Source: Nitrospirota bacterium
GTDB lineage: Bacteria; Nitrospirota; Thermodesulfovibrionia; UBA6902
DNA length: 60,356 nucleotides
Direction: 5' to 3'
Assembly (NCBI GenBank): GCA_016213945.1
Contig: JACQZF010000036.1
Location: forward strand, 1 to 60,356
Below are positions 17,189 to 26,013 of the stretch, piece by piece. The translations under genes and the position numbers were made by a program. Every line of letters begins with the position of its first letter. Position 1 is the first letter of the stretch. Below the pieces are notes generated by a model. That model was not told the DNA's origin and did not search any database. It worked only from the letters and a program-made list of their open reading frames with translations.

Positions 17189-18994
17189 ATGGACGATAAA
17201 CTTTTAAATTACTATGAGCAGGAGCTGACCTTCATCCGCAAGATGGGGGTTGAATTCGCAAAGAAGTACCCGAAGCTCGCGGGCAGGCTACTTCTTGAAC
17301 CCGACAAATGCGAAGACCCTTTCACCGAAAGGCTGATAGAGGCCTTCGCGTTTCTCAGCGCGCGCATCCACAACAAGATAGACGATGATTTCCCGGAAAT
17401 AACCGAGTCTTTGTTAGGCATCCTCTATCCTCATTACACGAACCCGATCCCCTCCATGTCTATAGTCAGGTTCGAGCCCGTCAGGCAGAACATCCCCGAG
17501 GCCGGGTATAAACTAAACAGGAACACCATGCTTTATTCCAAGCCCGTAGGCGGCACACCCTGCCAGTTCACCACGTCTTATCCCGTTACGCTCTGGCCTG
17601 TTGAGGTTGTTTCAGCATCGCTGCAGGACCTGAAAAGGCCGGTGAAAGACGCGAGGCAGGTCATCTCCATTCAGATGAAGAGCTTCAATAATATAAATTT
17701 TTCACAGATGAACTGGGAGGGCCTGCGGTTTTATCTCAACGGGCCGCACCAGCACATCTATCATCTCTACGAACTTTTATTCAATAACGTCTGTCATGTG
17801 GAATGTGAATATAAAAATAAAAAAGGAGTGACCGGGCGGATATCGCTATCGCCGGACGATATAAGGCCCGTGGGCTTTGGTCCGGGGGAGATCATGCTTC
17901 CATACACTTCGAGGTCTTTTCCGGGGTATCTGCTTTTATTTGAGTATTTCTGCTTTCCTGAAAAATTCCTCTTCTTTGATCTGGGCGGACTGGGACAGTT
18001 CAAAAAGCACGACATGGGTGACACCCTTGATATCTGGATATACATCAACAAAGAGGCAAAATCAACTCTCGCGGTCAACAAGGACACCTTCTGTTTAAAT
18101 GCAACGCCGGTGATCAACCTGTTCAAGCGGATTGCGGAACCGGTACGCGTGGAACAGATGAAGACAAGCTATCCGGTCATACCTGACATCAGGAGGCGGG
18201 AGGCAACAGAGATATTTACCATCGACAGGGTTTCCGCCTCATCAACATCGTCGCCGGGAAAAGAAATTGAATTCAGTCCTTTTTATTCCATCAAGCACCA
18301 CCTCGATGAGGATTACATGAATATACACAGGGCCTACTGGTATACGCAGCGTCAGCCTTCAGGCAAAAAAGGAGATAACGGCACTGAGGTTTCTCTCCAT
18401 TTTGCGGACCTGGATTTCGACGCGATCGACCCTGACGCGGAGATTTTGACCATCCACGCGACGTGCTCGAACCGCGACCTGCCCGCGCGTCTCCCGTTCG
18501 GCGACCCTGCCGGAGATTTTGACCTTGAGATCGCGGCGCCTGTCTCGCGGATAAACTGCCTTTTAAAACCGACCCCTTCACGCAGGCCTTCGCTTGGAGG
18601 GGCGCTTCAGTGGCGGCTGATATCGCATCTCTCCCTTAATTATCTCTCGATCGTGCAGGGCGGAGAGGACGCGCTAAAGGAGATCCTCAGGCTTTATGAC
18701 TTTGACAATTCTCCATCTACAAGACAGCAGATAAACGGGATAACCTCGATCCAGTCGCAATACGCCACAAAGAGGGTCGGCATGTCTTTTGCCCGCGGGG
18801 TGCGTGTCACTGTGGAGCTTGACGAAGATAAATTCGTAGGCGCGGGGCTTTATTTGTTTGCAAGCGTGCTGCAGAGATTTTTGGGGCAGTATGTTTCGGT
18901 CAATTCCTTTTCACAATTAATTGTAAAGACCATACAGAGAAAAGAGGTATTGAAAGAGTGGGCCCCGCTGAGCGGCAATCAGGTGCTTCTTTAA
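17189..18994 (+). CDS. tssF: T6SS baseplate wedge protein TssF (VasA)
   Basis: 601 residues, normal for TssF. The N terminus has the hallmark LLNYYEQELTFIRKMGVEFA, then LAGRLLLEP and FAFLSARIHNKIDDDFPEI, and LYPHYTNPIPSM. The C-terminal part ends FSQLIVKTIQRKEVLKEW. Two TssF per TssG form the wedge contacting TssK. No clear ribosome site precedes the ATG. The tail overlaps tssG by 37 bases. Confidence 0.96.
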   Translation: MDDKLLNYYEQELTFIRKMGVEFAKKYPKLAGRLLLEPDKCEDPFTERLIEAFAFLSARIHNKIDDDFPEITESLLGILYPHYTNPIPSMSIVRFEPVRQNIPEAGYKLNRNTMLYSKPVGGTPCQFTTSYPVTLWPVEVVSASLQDLKRPVKDARQVISIQMKSFNNINFSQMNWEGLRFYLNGPHQHIYHLYELLFNNVCHVECEYKNKKGVTGRISLSPDDIRPVGFGPGEIMLPYTSRSFPGYLLLFEYFCFPEKFLFFDLGGLGQFKKHDMGDTLDIWIYINKEAKSTLAVNKDTFCLNATPVINLFKRIAEPVRVEQMKTSYPVIPDIRRREATEIFTIDRVSASSTSSPGKEIEFSPFYSIKHHLDEDYMNIHRAYWYTQRQPSGKKGDNGTEVSLHFADLDFDAIDPDAEILTIHATCSNRDLPARLPFGDPAGDFDLEIAAPVSRINCLLKPTPSRRPSLGGALQWRLISHLSLNYLSIVQGGEDALKEILRLYDFDNSPSTRQQINGITSIQSQYATKRVGMSFARGVRVTVELDEDKFVGAGLYLFASVLQRFLGQYVSVNSFSQLIVKTIQRKEVLKEWAPLSGNQVLL

Positions 18995-19986
18995 CAGATC
19001 GTCTTTTTAAAGAGTTCTACCGTTTTTCATTTTTCAAGGCGGTGGGCCTGCTGGAGGACCTTTTCCCCGGCAAGAAGCCCATTGGAAAAACGCTGGACCC
19101 CGGCGAAGAGGCCGTGAGGTTTTCTTCAAAGACCGGCCTTGCGTTTCCGGCGAGCGACATCTCAAAGATGGAGCACAAAGAGAAAGATTCGCCGGTCGAT
19201 ATGGAAGTGACCTTTATGGGGCTGATCGGCCCATCAGGCGTGCTGCCGCACTGGTACAATGAACAGGCCGTAGAGAGAATTTACAATAAAGATTTCGGCC
19301 TCACCGCGTTTTACGACATATTCCATCACCGCCTGATATCGCTGTTCTACCTCGCGTGGAAAAAACACAAACTGTCCGCAACCTATCAGCCGGACGCGAA
19401 TGATAAAATATCCTCCTGCTTTCTCAACCTTGCCGGGCTGGGCACGCCCAGGCTGCTTGACCTGCTGGACATCAATGACAGGTCAACGGTGTATTATTAC
19501 AGCGGGCTTTTGTCCAGGCAGTCGCCGTCAGCGGTCGCGATAGAGGCGGCAGCCGGTTACTTTGCGGAAGCTCAGGCCCATGTTCAGCAGTTCGTGGAAC
19601 AGCTTCTTCCCATCAGCCCTGAGGACCAGACGCAGATAGGCAGGGCCAATTCACAGCTCGGTGTCAATACAGTCTGCGGCGGCTTTTTCTATGAGAGTAA
19701 ATCGAAGTTCCGGGTCAGGCTGGGGCCGATGGGTTTTGAAAATTTTCGCAGGCTGCTGCCTACGGGAGATGTGCTCGGTCCTGCTTTTTCCATGATCAAA
19801 TACATGACAGGAGTGGAACATGAATTCGACATCAGCCTGATTCTGAAACGCGAGGAAGTGCCTTCCTGTGTGTTGGGACAAGGCGCGCTTCCCCCTATGT
19901 TAGGATGGACAGCGTGGGTAAAGTCAGAAGGGGTAATGCCCCAGCGCGACCCCTGCGTGGTATTTGAGGAAAAGGACGTGAAATGA
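18958..19986 (+). CDS. tssG: T6SS baseplate wedge protein TssG
   Basis: 342 residues. Motifs of the family are visible: FYRFSFFKAVGLLEDLFPGKKPIG, the VTFMGLIGPSGVLPHWYNE block, FYDIFHHRLISLFYLAWKK and, near the end, VLGQGALPPMLGWTAWVKS. It starts inside the 3' end of tssF, so translation is probably coupled, as is common for this pair. Confidence 0.95.
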   Translation: MGPAERQSGASLTDRLFKEFYRFSFFKAVGLLEDLFPGKKPIGKTLDPGEEAVRFSSKTGLAFPASDISKMEHKEKDSPVDMEVTFMGLIGPSGVLPHWYNEQAVERIYNKDFGLTAFYDIFHHRLISLFYLAWKKHKLSATYQPDANDKISSCFLNLAGLGTPRLLDLLDINDRSTVYYYSGLLSRQSPSAVAIEAAAGYFAEAQAHVQQFVEQLLPISPEDQTQIGRANSQLGVNTVCGGFFYESKSKFRVRLGPMGFENFRRLLPTGDVLGPAFSMIKYMTGVEHEFDISLILKREEVPSCVLGQGALPPMLGWTAWVKSEGVMPQRDPCVVFEEKDVK

Positions 19987-19990
19987 AATG

Positions 19991-20069
19991 GTCGCGGATT
20001 TTTGCAGATAAGCGCGGATGTTTAAATATGTATTTTTTATCTGTGTTAATCTGCGAAAATCCGCGGCTG
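19991..20069. repeat. inverted repeat with GTCGCGGATTTTTGCAGAT arms
   Basis: Left arm CGCGGATTTTTGCAGATAAGCGCGGATG (from 19993), right arm ATCTGTGTTAATCTGCGAAAATCCGCG (to about 20066); long imperfect stem with an AT-rich middle. A different family from the other T6SS gap repeats. Confidence 0.8.
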
Positions 20070-20097
20070 ATAACTAATTATAAAAGGAGACATGCTA

Positions 20098-22737
20098 ATG
20101 GTGAAATCGAACATCAAGTCATTAATCGGCAAGCTGAATGAAACCTGCAGGAAGGCGCTTGAGTCAGCGGCAGGGCTTTGCCTGTCGCAGACGCATTATG
20201 AAGTTGATATAGAGCACTTCCTCATCAAGCTCCTTGAGATGCCGGACACGGACTTGCAGAAGATACTCAGGCATTTTGAAATTAACGAAGCCAGATTAGT
20301 TAAAGACCTGACGGCCGCGATTGAGGATTTCAAGAGGGGCAATGCCAGGACGCCAGCGCTGTCTCCCCGCATTCCCAAAGTGGTGCAGGACGCGTGGCTC
20401 ATCGCATCCATTGACCAGCAGATGCCGGTGGTGCGTTCAAGCCACATCATCCTTGCCTTAATGAGTGTTGATGAAATGGCCCGGATGCTGACGAGCGATT
20501 CAGCCGAATTCAAGAAGATCTCGGCCGAGACAATGGGCCAGAATTTATCAGCTATTGTTTCCGGCTCCAGTGAAGACAGCGAAGCAGCAGCCGCGCCAGC
20601 TATGGGCGCTGTGTCACCGTCAGGCGTTCCAATGAAAGGCGCCAAGTCTCTGGCCCAGTTCACGATCAATCTTACAGACAAGGCGCGCAAGGGCGACATT
20701 GACCCTGTGCTCGGACGTGACTTCGAGATAAGGCAGATGATCGACATATTGATCCGCAGAAGGCAGAACAACCCTATCCTGACAGGCGAGGCAGGCGTTG
20801 GGAAGACTGCGGTGGTTGAAGGTTTCGCGCTGAGGATCGCCCAGGGCGATGTTCCTCCTCCATTAAGGAACGTGGCAGTGCACACGCTCGATCTGGGTTT
20901 GCTGCAGGCCGGGGCTGGAATAAAGGGTGAATTTGAAAACCGTCTTAAATCAATTATCGAAGAGGTAAAAGCGTCCCCGACGCCGATCATTATTTTCATA
21001 GATGAGGCCCACACGCTTATCGGAGCGGGCGGCTCAGCGGGTTCGGGCGATGCAGCGAATCTTTTAAAACCTGCTCTCGCGCGCGGCGAGCTTCGCACTA
21101 TTGCCGCGACCACGTGGGCGGAATACAAAAAGTATTTTGAAAAGGACGCCGCGCTCGCAAGAAGGTTTCAGGTTGTAAAGGTTGAGGAGCCTGACGAGGA
21201 CAAGGCAATGGTCATGATGAGGGCGATAGCGCCTTTCCTTGAAAAACATCACAAGGTCATGATAACCGATGAAGCGCTGAAGGATTCCGTGAGACTTTCC
21301 CACCGCTACATTCCGGCAAGGCAATTGCCTGACAAGTCCGTAAGCGTGCTTGATACCGCTTGCGCGAGGATAGCCATAGGGCTTACTACAAGTCCTTCTT
21401 CGATCGAAGAGGCGACGCGGCGGACCGGAGACATTGAGCGGGAGGTGAAGATACTCGTAAAAGAAGCTCTTATGGGCGCTGACCATTCAATACGCATCGA
21501 AACCCTCTCAAAAGAAAAAGAGGTCATCAAGTCGCGTATGGAAGAACTCAACAAGAAGTGGCAGGCGGAGATGTCTGTCGCAAGCAAGATACTTGAGACA
21601 AGGCAGAAGATGCACGAGTGCTATGAGAAAAATGCGGCAGACCCGTCGCTGAGCGGACTGAAAGGACAGCTTGCGGGGTTTGAAAAGGAAATGAAAGAGG
21701 CGCAGGGCGATGAGCCTCTTGTGCAGATTGACGTGGATTCGCAGACGATCTCAGAGGTAATTTCAGGCTGGACCGGGATTCCCACGGGCAGGATGCAGGC
21801 CGATGAGATCGCGACCGTGCTGAAACTTGAGGAAGTGATCGGGCAGAGGATCATAGGGCAGGACCACGCTCTGAATGCATTGGCGCAGATGATACAGATC
21901 GCGCACGCGGGAATTGAAGACCCCTCCAAGCCGAAGGCGGTCTTCCTTTTCGTCGGGCCAAGCGGCGTGGGAAAGACAGAAACCGCGCTGGCGCTCTCCG
22001 AACTGCTTTACGGCGGCGAACAGAACCTTATCACGATCAACATGTCCGAGTACCAGGAGGCCCACACAGTTTCAAGCCTGAAAGGCTCGCCTCCGGGATA
22101 TGTCGGCTATGGCGAGGGCGGGGTGTTGACCGAGGCGGTGCGCAAACGCCCGTACAGCGTTGTGCTCCTTGACGAAGTGGAAAAGGCCCACCCTGACGTG
22201 CTGGAGCTTTTTTATCAGGTCTTTGACAAGGGCACTCTCGAAGACGGCGAAGGACGGAAGATAGATTTCAAAAATACCCTGATCATTCTTACTTCCAATT
22301 TATGCACTGACACCATCATGAAGGTCTGCGCTGACGAGGAGACTATGCCGGACCCTTCAGCCCTGACCGGAATGCTGCGTCCTGATTTGGTAAAGCATTT
22401 CAAACCAGCTTTTATCGGACGCCTTAAGGTAGTCCCTTATTATCCGATCAAGGACAAGAACATGCGCCTCATTGTCAAACTCAAACTTAATAAAGTTGCA
22501 AAACGGATGATGGAAAACAGGAACGTTGCTTTCCATTACGGTGAGGATATTGTCGATTCCATTGCAAGCCGCTGCACCGAAGTCGAGAGCGGCGCAAGAA
22601 ATGTGGACAATATCCTGACCAACACCCTTATGCCCGAGATGTCGAAGGAACTTCTTTCAAGGATGGCTGCCGGAGAGCAGATAAAAGAGGTGAAGGTGTC
22701 ATTGAGCGGCGAGGGGTTTGCATTTAACATCCAGTAA
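20098..22737 (+). CDS. clpV: T6SS sheath-recycling ATPase TssH/ClpV
   Basis: 879 residues from this start. An N-terminal ClpN domain (1-150) with LCLSQTHYEVDIEHFL is followed by AAA+ domain 1 (Walker A GEAGVGKTAV at about 231, Walker B IIIFIDEAHTLIGAGG), a middle domain, and AAA+ domain 2 (Walker A GPSGVGKTE at about 621, LLDEVEKAHPDV). ClpV disassembles contracted sheaths. The ribosome site AGGAG is only two bases from an upstream ATG at 20092 but eight from the ATG at 20098, so the latter is preferred. Confidence 0.96.
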   Translation: MVKSNIKSLIGKLNETCRKALESAAGLCLSQTHYEVDIEHFLIKLLEMPDTDLQKILRHFEINEARLVKDLTAAIEDFKRGNARTPALSPRIPKVVQDAWLIASIDQQMPVVRSSHIILALMSVDEMARMLTSDSAEFKKISAETMGQNLSAIVSGSSEDSEAAAAPAMGAVSPSGVPMKGAKSLAQFTINLTDKARKGDIDPVLGRDFEIRQMIDILIRRRQNNPILTGEAGVGKTAVVEGFALRIAQGDVPPPLRNVAVHTLDLGLLQAGAGIKGEFENRLKSIIEEVKASPTPIIIFIDEAHTLIGAGGSAGSGDAANLLKPALARGELRTIAATTWAEYKKYFEKDAALARRFQVVKVEEPDEDKAMVMMRAIAPFLEKHHKVMITDEALKDSVRLSHRYIPARQLPDKSVSVLDTACARIAIGLTTSPSSIEEATRRTGDIEREVKILVKEALMGADHSIRIETLSKEKEVIKSRMEELNKKWQAEMSVASKILETRQKMHECYEKNAADPSLSGLKGQLAGFEKEMKEAQGDEPLVQIDVDSQTISEVISGWTGIPTGRMQADEIATVLKLEEVIGQRIIGQDHALNALAQMIQIAHAGIEDPSKPKAVFLFVGPSGVGKTETALALSELLYGGEQNLITINMSEYQEAHTVSSLKGSPPGYVGYGEGGVLTEAVRKRPYSVVLLDEVEKAHPDVLELFYQVFDKGTLEDGEGRKIDFKNTLIILTSNLCTDTIMKVCADEETMPDPSALTGMLRPDLVKHFKPAFIGRLKVVPYYPIKDKNMRLIVKLKLNKVAKRMMENRNVAFHYGEDIVDSIASRCTEVESGARNVDNILTNTLMPEMSKELLSRMAAGEQIKEVKVSLSGEGFAFNIQ

Positions 22738-22755
22738 ACGGGAGGAAGGTGTGAA

Positions 22756-24321
22756 ATGCCTGAGCCTATTTCTTTTGGAAAGATTGACGTCAGTTTGACT
22801 TCAACAATGGAAGAGATAAGAGGGACGGTTGAATCCGATACACCCTTCAGGATCGCCATCCTCGGTGATTTCAGCGGGCGCGTCAACAGGAAAATTATAA
22901 AGACAGGCCCCGCGCTTGCAAACCGCCGTTTTCTTCCCGTGGACAGGGACAATATCGACGACGTGCTGAAAAAACTCGGCGCGGAGATCAGTCTTCAAAT
23001 TTTAGGCAAGGATTCTCCCCCGGTCATTGTCAAATTTTCAAACATGGATGATTTTCATCCTGACCGCCTTTTTGAAAACCTTGATGTCTTTCAGGCATTA
23101 AAGGAAACGCGCCAGGGACTGAAAGATCCCGCAGCGTTTGCGCTGCTGGCAAAAGCATTTAAGCAGGAAGAAACGTCCGGGAAGGAAAAACAAGATACCC
23201 CCCTTGAGTCCCCCCTTGCTAAGGGGGAAATTGAAGAGGGGTCAACTGGCGGACTTCTGGACCAAATTCTTGAAGAGGCAGGGGAACAGAAGCCGGGGGC
23301 CCAACCGACCCAGGGAATGTCTGAGATGGATAGTTTCCTGCGGGAGATCGTCAAACCACATCTTGTCCCCGACATCGAAAAAGAGCAGGCCGGTATGATA
23401 GCCGCTGTTGATGCCGCCGCAGGTGAACTGATGAATATGATTCTGCATCATCCCGATTTTCAGGCGATGGAAGCAGCGTGGCGCGCGCTTCATTTTCTCA
23501 TATCAAGGGTCGACACAGACACCAGCCTGAAGATCTATTTATTCGATATATCGAAAGAAGAACTGGCCGCTGATCTATTATCAGAGGCGGAAGACCTCCG
23601 TTCCTCGGCGATGTACAAACTCCTTGTCGAGCAGACAGTCGAGATCTTCGGCGGCGGGCCGTGGGCGGTCATTGCAGGCAGTTATACTTTTGATCGCACC
23701 ATTGAAGATGCAGAGCTGCTCGGGCGGATGGCAAAGATTGCAGGGCGGGCTGGCGCTCCATTCATTTCTGCCGCGCACCCTCATCTGGCAGGCTGTGAAT
23801 CATTGGCTGAAACTCCCCGGCCTGATGACTGGAAATGGTCTGCTGATGGAAAAAGCGAAGAGGCGTGGCAGGCATTGAGAAAATTACCCGAGGCGTCATA
23901 TGCCGGCCTCGCGCTTCCGGGATTTTTACTCCGCCTTCCATACGGCGTTGAGGCTGAGCCGGCTGAGAGTTTTAATTTTGAAGAAATGTCCGGCAAACCG
24001 GACCACGGACATTACCTGTGGGGCAATCCGTCCTTTGCCTGTCTATGTCTCCTGGCCCAGTCATTCAGCGATTACGGCTGGGAATTTCAACCGGGCGTTG
24101 AGCAGAATATAGACGGGCTCCCCCTGCATATTTATAAAGAAGACGGCGAGGCAAAGATCAAGCCCTGCGCTGAAGTATTATTCACTGAACATGCGGTCGA
24201 TGTCATTTTAGAAAAAGGCATCATGCCGCTCATATCATTTAAGGACCAGGACATCATCAGGCTTGCGCGCTTCCAGTCGATCGCCGATCCCCTGGCAGGG
24301 CTGACAGGCAGATGGGAGTAA
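22756..24321 (+). CDS. TssB-TssC fusion, sheath-like protein truncated at its C-terminus
   Basis: 521 residues. Residues 1-135 resemble TssB: FRIAILGDFSGRVNRK, FLPVDRDNIDDVLKKL and FSNMDDFHPDRLFENL align with TssB at 13292. Residues about 190-521 resemble TssC: FQAMEAAWRALHFLIS, AGAPFISAA, LPGFLLRLPYGV, FNFEE and LWGNPSFA. The TssC part stops at LARFQSI, just where intact TssC continues into FAHYMKSIMRDKVG and the inter-subunit strands. The linker (about 147-162) is encoded by a repeat element. A good GGAGG ribosome site precedes it. It follows clpV by 18 bases and ends the T6SS locus. Role unknown; a sheath cap, terminator or adaptor are possible. Confidence 0.85.
   Translation: MPEPISFGKIDVSLTSTMEEIRGTVESDTPFRIAILGDFSGRVNRKIIKTGPALANRRFLPVDRDNIDDVLKKLGAEISLQILGKDSPPVIVKFSNMDDFHPDRLFENLDVFQALKETRQGLKDPAAFALLAKAFKQEETSGKEKQDTPLESPLAKGEIEEGSTGGLLDQILEEAGEQKPGAQPTQGMSEMDSFLREIVKPHLVPDIEKEQAGMIAAVDAAAGELMNMILHHPDFQAMEAAWRALHFLISRVDTDTSLKIYLFDISKEELAADLLSEAEDLRSSAMYKLLVEQTVEIFGGGPWAVIAGSYTFDRTIEDAELLGRMAKIAGRAGAPFISAAHPHLAGCESLAETPRPDDWKWSADGKSEEAWQALRKLPEASYAGLALPGFLLRLPYGVEAEPAESFNFEEMSGKPDHGHYLWGNPSFACLCLLAQSFSDYGWEFQPGVEQNIDGLPLHIYKEDGEAKIKPCAEVLFTEHAVDVILEKGIMPLISFKDQDIIRLARFQSIADPLAGLTGRWE
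23196..23241. repeat. CCCCCTT/AAGGGGG repeat element inside a coding sequence
   Basis: CCCCCCTTGAG, then CCCCCCTTGCTAAGGGGG, then GAAGAGGGG: a palindromic element of a type normally intergenic. It lies in frame in the linker of the TssB-TssC fusion and encodes roughly DTPLESPLAKGEIEEGSTG. Confidence 0.75.
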
Positions 24322-24410
24322 ATGATATCGTGGCTGGTCATTTCAGGCATATATAAAACCCTTTTTGCACCAACCAGTTAATTTATTTATTGCAAAATCA
24401 TCCCGTTGCA

Positions 24411-25148
24411 TTAATCTTTTTCGGTTGATTGCGGGCGGTTTGCCTTCTTCCTTTTTCTGTATTCTATTACATGCAGCTTCCTGAACAGTCTTTCAATCTT
24501 GTCTCTGTAGGCCATAGCGAGGAAAACAACGATAACGGCGATCCCGGCAAGAATGGAAAGCCTGTAATACTGGTGATGTCTTATATAATCACCGCTCACT
24601 GTCAGCAGCGCCGTGCCGAAAAGCCGCCCTGTGCCGCTTATTACAAGGAACTCCATCGTTGAAAGATGTCCCAGCCCAAGCACGTAGCAGAGGGCGTCTT
24701 TGGGAAGTCCGGGGATCAAAAAAAGCAGAAAGACAAGGAAGGCCCCTTTGTGGTGCAGCAGATATTCAAACCTCGCCATAGTCGCTTTGCTCACAAACCT
24801 GTCAACAAAGGGCCTGCCGAAGAGCCTTGAAATGGAAAACGCAATGTATGATCCGATGGTCAGCCCGATGGTGGAATAGATAGTTCCTGAAACATGGTCG
24901 TACAAATAACCGCCTAACAACCCGGTGGCTTCTCCCGGTATAGGCGCTATCACGACCTGGAGGGCCTGGACCAGTATGAATCCGACAACTGCAAACGGTC
25001 CGAGTGATCTGAGGAAGGCAAGCAGTTCCTCCCTGTTGAGGAAGAATCTGATCAGTCCTGTCTTATAGAACAGCAGCGTTATCCCGGCAAGGAACAGCAG
25101 GAATAAAAAAAGCTTCAGCCATACCTTGTTTTTGACTTGTTCTGTAAT
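24411..25148 (-). CDS. TVP38/TMEM64 (DedA-like, VTT domain) membrane protein; possible ATT start
   Basis: 245 residues from the proposed start. Several membrane segments are visible, with the family pattern QVVIAPIPGEATGLLGGYLY, then a SIGSYIAFSISRLFGRP-like block and FLIPGLPKDALCYVLGL. VTT-domain proteins are implicated in lipid scrambling and undecaprenyl-phosphate recycling. The frame stays open upstream of the first GTG (24953) to a TAG at 25164, encoding the expected N-terminal helix ([19 protein letters not shown]), yet contains no ATG, GTG or TTG. An ATT at 25146-25148 lies seven bases after GAGGT and is my best start; a start codon lost by mutation is the alternative. Confidence 0.7.
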   Translation of the reverse strand: MTEQVKNKVWLKLFLFLLFLAGITLLFYKTGLIRFFLNREELLAFLRSLGPFAVVGFILVQALQVVIAPIPGEATGLLGGYLYDHVSGTIYSTIGLTIGSYIAFSISRLFGRPFVDRFVSKATMARFEYLLHHKGAFLVFLLFLIPGLPKDALCYVLGLGHLSTMEFLVISGTGRLFGTALLTVSGDYIRHHQYYRLSILAGIAVIVVFLAMAYRDKIERLFRKLHVIEYRKRKKANRPQSTEKD

Positions 25149-25202
25149 TGGCTTTACCTCGAACTATAAGGGCAATTATCTGAGTGTCACTGCGAACTGG
25201 AT

Positions 25203-26013
25203 TTATTGATTGAACAGCCCTGTGCTCAAATACCTGTCGCCGCGGTCCGGGAAGATGACCACAACCTTTTTATCTCTTCCTAATTTCTTTGCGACTTTTA
25301 ACGCCGCCCAAGCGGCAGCGCCTGATGATATGCCGGCGAGGACACCTTCCTTCTTTGCCAGCAGCCGTGACATTGATGCTGCGTCGTCGTCTGTTACAGG
25401 AATCACCTCATCATAGATTTTCGTATTCAGTACGCCGGGATAAAAACCCGCGCCTATGCCTGCAATTTTGTGCGGACCGGGATTGCCGCCGGACAGCACA
25501 GGCGAGCCTGCCGGTTCAACCGCCGATGATCTCAACTGCCGTGGTCCTTCTGTGGATATCAGGATTGGCAGGATTTTCAAATTGCATAGGCATAAAATAA
25601 TCGGGATTTCTTTTCAATATCAGCTCCGCCTCTTCCACAGCGCCCATCATCCCTTTGGCGGCAGGTGTGAGGACCAGCTCAGCCCCGAATGCCTGGAACA
25701 TCAGCCTTCTCTCCTGAGACATGCTTTCAGACATGGTCAGGATTATTTTGTATCCCTTCACCGCGGCTATCAAGGCGAGCCCTATTCCGGTATTGCCGCT
25801 TGTGGGCTCGATGATGGTGCCGCCGGGCTTCAACTTGTCCTCTTTCTCCGCAGCTTCTATCATCGAAAGCGCTATCCTGTCTTTGACGGAACCGCCCGGA
25901 TTAAAGCCCTCAAGTTTCGCCCATATCTCCGCGTAATCCGCATCCGGTATGTGGTTCAGTCTTACAAGCGGGGTATTGCCGACAAGACTTAATATGTTTG
26001 TATGAGGTTTCAT
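25203..26013 (-). pseudogene. cysK: cysteine synthase cysK, disrupted by internal deletion and frameshift
   Basis: The first frame (26013 to about 25516) encodes a normal CysK N terminus: [15 protein letters not shown], the PLP lysine in GGSVKDRIA, and [11 protein letters not shown], up to HRRTTAVEI, then reaches a stop. The C-terminal half continues in another frame from [13 protein letters not shown] through AGISSGAA to [12 protein letters not shown]. The stretch normally between them, about 35-40 codons containing the GTGGT phosphate-binding loop for PLP, is missing. So even with the frame restored the enzyme should be inactive. The start overlaps the fmdE-like stop (ATGA). An assembly error is possible. 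Confidence 0.85.

Noticed and set aside
20196-21128. 310-codon minus-strand open frame opposite clpV
   Set aside because: A shadow of a GC-biased real gene in the opposite phase; the translation has no recognisable domain.
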